Shown here: positions 58,984 through 64,000 of the stretch, piece by piece
Numbering within the stretch: the first letter of the stretch is position 1
Layout of the letters: each line of letters starts with the position of its first letter
NCBI RefSeq assembly: GCF_014898815.1
Contig: NW_026515547.1
Location: 124,001-188,000 of the forward strand
Origin: Panonychus citri
Lineage: Eukaryota > Arthropoda > Arachnida > Trombidiformes > Tetranychidae
Direction: 5' to 3'
DNA length: 64,000 nt
Notes under the pieces: generated by a model
The model's input: only the letters and a program-made list of their open reading frames with translations
The model's database searches: none
What the model was told of the DNA's origin: nothing
Position numbers and translations under genes: made by a program

Positions 58984-61216
58984 TTAACGTTGGAGTATAA
59001 ATGGTTTCAATGTTTTGGCCTTTTCGTGGATTTTGATTGACGACCCTCTTTTCTGAAGGTTGTATAATTTTCGTGCTTCCAGACTTTGTCTCCTTCGTTG
59101 ATCAATAGTATCATTCATTGATCCAATTGTTAAATTCTGTTGCCTTAATTGTGATTGACTCTTTCTCCTTACAGTATCAATAACTGGAATCTAATATAAA
59201 ACCCACATAGAATTAGATTATTATTATTACAATCAAGTTAATTGTTTCAAAAGGTTAAAACTTGTCACCCTTTACCTTTTTCGTGGACAAGCATTTAAAT
59301 ATTAGGCAAATGATGAACAATGTTAAGGTAACAATTAGTGAACCATATTTAACAATCTTCACATAAGACAATGGTTTAATTAACTTGTTGATTAATTCTT
59401 GAGCTAATTCATCATTAATTTCAGCTGATTGTTCAAACCAAACCAACGGATAAAGTGTCTCCTTACGAATATCACTCATGGTTCTAATGATTACAAGAGT
59501 AACTAATTAGTTAATTCACTGGAAATAAAAGAGATGATTAATACCGACTTGATAAAAGGAAATCGACGAACGTAAACATTGACCTGTAATTGGACTTTCG
59601 CTCGTAAAGGTGTTCCCGTTGTCTGGAATCCAAAGGAAATAGAAAAAAATTCTGATTATGATTGAGAGAAACAATTAACTGATCGATTGGTCTTACTGGT
59701 TCGATATCGATGAAAGATTCATGTTGTGATATATTGGGTTGTAATCCTTCAATTGATTCCAGGAAATGTCTCGAGGCTGAAAGGAAATGAGGTTTCGACA
59801 AATAGATCGGAGCATTGGCTCGACATGGACCGATACTCGTTACACCATCGGTATTACATGGGAATCCATTGGTTGGACAGAAACACTCGTTACTTGGATA
59901 ACGGTGCTTATTGAAAAAAGTTGATTCGCTTATGATGAAACGATAACCAGCAATTCCTCTGAAAACTATCTTCATATCATAATCGAATGAGATGAACCTT
60001 GTCAGAAGAAAATATATATAATTACAAGATAATTAAGTTAATCGCAGAATTTAAAATGTTCAAAGAGTATCAATGAGGATTCATTTACCTGCACAGATCA
60101 GGAATGAATATATGAACTCGACTCTTATCGATAAAAGGTGAAAACATGGCTCCATCGGTTCCTCGAATTGTATTACATGTTTCTCCAGGCCAACAAGTTA
60201 ATTTCCTAATTGATTTGGAAATAAATAATGCTATATGAGCTTGAAACTCGATTTCTTAGATGAATTGATTTACTTTTGATTTTTCCATGAGACAACCTTT
60301 CCCAATTTAGTTCCTTGACCAATAATCTCCAATGGTTCAGCGAATGTTGAATTTTGTCCATAAAATAGTCCATAGGTATTATCTTTCAGTCCAGTTGACG
60401 GAAATTTAACTCCAATTAAAGCTAACGGAGTCCAAATTGTTTCCAATGTTTGTAAAATTTTCACTTTTTGCCCCTTAAATAGTAAGTCGTCGATCGTCAT
60501 ATTGGCCATCAGCTCCTCTTTGTGAGCCTGGAATAGTCCATTGCCGATTAGTTCAAGTGAAATTCCAGTTAACCCTCTCAAAGGTAAATTGTTACCAATT
60601 GAGCCCAATTTCTCAGCAATCGCCTGGTGAAAATCAGAATAAGAAAATTACAAGTTTAATCATGAGAAATTCATTAGTAACAATTAACTTACCACCGTTG
60701 GTACATTAAGAGTAACAATCTTATCCTCCAAAGAACCAATTGATTGACTTTCATTGAAAAAGTAAACATTATGTTCTGAGTATTTGATTGTTTCGGTGTC
60801 ATGTTTGATTTCAAGAATTTTCTTCTCACGCCACAGACTGAAATCGAATGAAAATAGTTGAAGATGAAATTTCTTTCACCGATAAATAGTAATTAGAATT
60901 AGAAAATGATCGAAAATTCTAACCTGAAAACGTATGGACCTTTTTCCCGAAGTATCGGTTTTTTTCCCGTCCAAATTTCGTCCGGATTGGTGGTCTCGAA
61001 CACCCAAACCTTTAATCCAAGTGGAATCGGAAGTCGGACCCATTTTGAAAACAACTCAGAATCCGATTGTAATAATGTTAATTTAGAGTAAATGATTGAT
61101 GAAACAATTAAATCAATTCCAAAGTAAAAAGTAACATTCAACACAAGGAAAACAATTGATCCTATGAGGAAACATGTTGATCGATTTAATCCTTTTGATG
61201 AATAGCAGAAAACCAT
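58984..61216 (-). CDS. CD36/SCARB-family scavenger receptor
   Basis: Eight exons (60924-61216, 60693-60837, 60274-60623, 60089-60205, 59697-59997, 59545-59622, 59276-59461, 58984-59190) sum to 559 codons in frame. An N-terminal membrane segment (TCFLIGSIVFLVLNVTFYFG) leads to the family's WVRLPIPLGLKVWVFETTNP and GPYVF. The ectodomain holds LTGISLELIGNGLF, TCWPGETCNTIRGTDGAMF, the Cys-rich NECFCPTNGFPC and TPLRAKVQLQVNVYV. A second membrane segment (YGSLIVTLTLFIICLIF) is followed by a basic cytoplasmic tail of about 70 residues, longer than usual. The family binds lipoproteins, lipids or carotenoids. I placed the exon 7 acceptor at 59461 because the more obvious AG at 59484 would break the frame. 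Confidence 0.88.
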
Positions 61217-62118
61217 TGAGATTAATTGCAATTAAATTAGACTGATTGTTCAATAATTTAATGGACAATAAAAATGTGAACACATGGTTACAGTTAATTG
61301 TTGATAATAACGAGAAAATATCAGAAAAAATAACGAAAAAAACAAAAAAATTGTAATCACTGATTCTTAAAAGCAAACAAGGACAACGGATAAAGGCTGA
61401 ACAATTTACTGATTATCAACAGACAATTTATTATAAACCTGCATTACAATGATCACAATTACAATCAAATTAAATGTTGTTGTTGTTGTTTTTATCAATG
61501 AAGGTAAGGTTACTATAAATATCCTTCAATCATTTAACTGGCTCACAATTGTTGATTAAGATCATGAAAGTTAACCATCTCTCCTCCATAGAAATCACTG
61601 TTGCAGATTTAATTGTGATTAAACATTAATCTAATTGTAATAGAGAGATTATTATTATCACTAATTAAACTTGGCATTGATAGTTAACCATGTAATACAA
61701 ACTGATTGTTGCTACTTGTTGAGATATTGATTGGTCACTTGATAAACTTTTCCCTTCTGGTCAATATTATTGATTATTGGTTAAACTATTAACTATTTGA
61801 TTGTCAAAAAAGTTCAATGAATTAAAATATCACCTTGACAATCAATTTCATTCATCGTGTTAAAATCAATAATAATATGGAAAATTTATCAATTAAATGA
61901 CAAGATTAAAGTCCAGTATAACAGGTCAGTTCACCCGAATGATGGTCACTCTGATTTCGGTCATGATTAAGACTCCGTTTTAATTTGAATTTAGATTTTC
62001 TTTTGATAATCTTAATCATCACTCCCTGGATTAGCTCATATGATTTGATCAGCATCAAAAGCACTAATTATTAATCTATTCACAAGTGTGAATCATTCTT
62101 ATCGATTTCAGATAAATA
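61217..62118. other. Upstream of CD36-family gene
   Basis: No gene seen. AT-rich, should hold the promoter of the receptor gene. Confidence 0.5.
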
Positions 62119-62347
62119 TCATGAACCTCGATATCTTCACTAATAAAAAGGTTGAAGATCTTTGTCAAGCTTCAGCGATGGTGCCCGATCATTGGTGAGT
62201 CCAAAGGGAGAAAGTCGAGATTCACTATGTCCTCCAGACGAATCTGGGGACATGATAGTCTCAGAATTTGAGGTTCTCAGAGAAGACAATGGTCACTGTC
62301 CGGTGCTGGAGAAGAGGCAACCATTGCTTATAAGGCAAAATAGATGA
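62119..62347 (+). pseudogene. GC-richer coding-like fragment
   Basis: The stretch stands out by base composition. One frame gives GARSLVSPKGESRDSLCPPD continuing to LEKRQPLLIRQNR and a stop at 62345, with a possible acceptor (CTTCAG) before it at about 62175. Another frame starts with ATG at 62119 and reads 25 codons. It could be the last exon of an unseen plus-strand gene or a displaced fragment. No family recognised. Confidence 0.3.
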
Positions 62348-63124
62348 AAAATACAATCGTTTGTATTGAGAAAATAATTTAAAATTTAAGTTATTAATAA
62401 TTCAACTAAATATTCATTCTGATATTCAGACTAAGAGGAAGTTCTTGATTTATTTCAGTTCGATCTGTTGCTCGATGGTAATTAAGGTGGTCTTTGTAAT
62501 TTCCTTCAATATAATCTTCAGTTGTACGAAATTTTTAGTAATATTGAACATTGTATGTTTTGGACGTTGAGAATTGTCCTCGGGTAAATATCGAATGAGC
62601 TAATGAATGAAATCCTAATCAAATTGTGCTGATTTTGTCAAATGTCGCGTTTTTTGTTTGTGGTGTTTCATCTGAACCAAGTGAAGACAATTAGCTGTAT
62701 TTGATTGTAAAAGTTAATCTGATTTCAACGGAATCAAGTTAATTTTGCGTATTTTTATCAAAAATTTTTGGCCACATTTTGGTTTGACCTGAATGTTGTT
62801 TACAATTACGGCAATTGTTTGACAATACAATTTGTTTTTTCTTAAATAAGGTGAACATGTAAATTGATTATCCAACGAGTGAGTTGATAATCTTCAATAC
62901 TCTTTTCATCTTAACCATGATCAGAGGTGTGACATGATAAACAGTGTAGATATTTGTTCAAATGATTTGGATAATGTTCATGATTCAAATGGTTTCAAAT
63001 GTGCCAAAAAAAGAGGGATTCAACGATGGAAACATTGAACGAGAAAAATAGAAGAAAAATAGTTGCTAGAAAAAAAGGTGAGATGATATCAGGGAGAATG
63101 ATAAACAGTCGTAGAGTTGATCGT
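62348..63124. other. Intergenic, 3' of SERINC
   Basis: No gene recognised. Confidence 0.5.
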
Positions 63125-63758
63125 TTAACTGAAATCACGATCTGGTAAGACAATCGGAGCAATTAAGGTCCAAATGTAGAGTAAACAGCAAAACCAACTG
63201 GATATAATTTTAATCCACATCGAACCTTCATTTTGATTAAGATTACCACTCTTCAAGTCAGGCCTAAAGGAAGAGAAAAAGACATTGAGAATTGTATTCG
63301 ATTGATTTATCATAATTGACTTTAATTACGATTGTAGTTGAAGTTTTTTTGTTACTAATGAACACTTACTTATACCAATTAGTCAGGGTCATCATGACGT
63401 ATATATGTGACTCTTCATTGTCGTTTGAAGTGACCATTCCTCCGTTTTCACCATCGCTATTACCTGAAAGTTAATAAGATCAAGAGAGAGAGAGAGAAAA
63501 AAATATTTTCCAATTAAGTAAGCAAATATGATTATTCATTCATGAGAATTGGCTACAAATAGGAAATCAATGAAAGAGGAATCAAGCACTAATAATATTG
63601 AAAGAAATAAAGTGAGAGAGATTTAAAAAACAAAGGAGACAGAAAAAGAGTAACAATGGAACCGTAAACCCAACGTAATTAAAACGTAATAATATTGATG
63701 CCAAATTAATAGGACAAATTACCTTGATTGTTATGATTTAGAAGGGTACCAGCTCCAT
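63125..63758 (-). CDS. Serinc: Serine incorporator (SERINC), 3' part
   Basis: Three exons seen (63723-63758, 63370-63463, 63125-63263) in frame. The family C-terminus is clear: HIYVMMTLTNWYKPDLKSG, MWIKIISSWFCCLLYIWTLI and the terminal PIVLPDRDFS. SERINC proteins are multi-pass membrane proteins linked to lipid handling (serine incorporation, scrambling). The rest of the gene lies beyond the right edge; I saw no further exon between 63758 and 64000. Confidence 0.9.
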
Positions 63759-64000
63759 CTGCGAAGTTGTGATGACGAAAAGAGTGTTTTTTTTATATAG
63801 AGAAAAGTACAAGCAATAAGCTAAATTTATATACTTTTACTTAATTAAGATGAAAGAGGAAATCGTGGGTGAGAAAGAGGAGCAAATAAGAGGTGGATTG
63901 GGGTGTGAGAGAGTGAGAAGTGTGGGGTATTAAATGGAAGAGAGAGAGATAGAAAGAGAAAGCTGAATGATAGGAAGAGGAAAGGAAGGTAAACAAAAAG
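63759..64000. other. SERINC intron to window edge
   Basis: A/T- and GA-rich, no exon recognised; the gene continues outside the window. Confidence 0.5.

Noticed and set aside
1..64000. CRISPR arrays, operons, bacterial-type signals
   Set aside because: Spliced nuclear animal genes throughout; no regularly spaced direct repeats of that type seen.

Overview
The window is AT-rich animal nuclear DNA with short introns (mostly 50-200 bp), GT-AG splice sites, CT/GA microsatellites and compactly spaced genes on both strands. Gene content points to an arthropod: papilin, tyrosine hydroxylase of the arthropod type, Hippo, Krüppel-like zinc fingers, a gustatory-receptor-like pseudogene and a Ty1/copia element. 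The compactness and decayed chemoreceptor copy would suit an acariform mite such as a spider mite; that last step is inference.

Left third (1-23 kb). A complete ALG10 gene (781-2523, minus) abuts a mosaic of direct duplications (about 2.5-11 kb). The mosaic is built from three blocks: the 5' flank plus first 18 codons of ALG10, the C-terminal zinc-finger part of a Krüppel-like gene, and the 3' end of Hippo. A spliced seven-exon gene for a small secreted protein (6200-7294) sits between the copies; it carries one in-frame stop. The parent Hippo 3' end lies at 20.2-21.3 kb, separated from the duplicated block by a 9181-bp insertion (11042-20222). The insertion has 247-bp terminal inverted repeats and a TTAA target duplication. 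It holds a decayed Ets-family (Pointed domain) gene copy, a tRNA-derived SINE, a large foldback repeat and a nested, very young copia retrotransposon (12973-17622). Hippo itself (20654-22710) is split between kinase and SARAH regions by a 512-bp foldback insertion.

Middle (23-46 kb). A SAPCD-like protein (minus) and a short Spp2/GPKOW-like splicing factor (plus) are divergent neighbours. Papilin (28705-34908, minus) is a large secreted matrix protein with thrombospondin, papilin-cassette and Kunitz domains; a frameshift lies in its penultimate Kunitz domain. After 4 kb of low-complexity DNA comes a C2H2 zinc-finger gene (38904-40988, plus), then ST7 (42828-45868, minus, eight exons).

Right third (46-64 kb). 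Tyrosine hydroxylase (minus, eleven exons seen), a duplicated fragment of the ST7 3' end, a gustatory-receptor-like pseudogene, IMMP1L (plus), dynactin subunit 5 (minus), an unrecognised two-exon gene (plus), a CD36/SCARB-family receptor (minus, eight exons), and the 3' end of a SERINC gene (minus) running off the right edge.

The protein-coding genes are unrelated housekeeping, matrix and signalling genes with no sign of joint function. What stands out is the accumulation of insertions, captured gene fragments and chimeric duplications in the first 23 kb. Exon borders were placed by eye from splice consensus, reading frame and family similarity; no search or transcript evidence was available.
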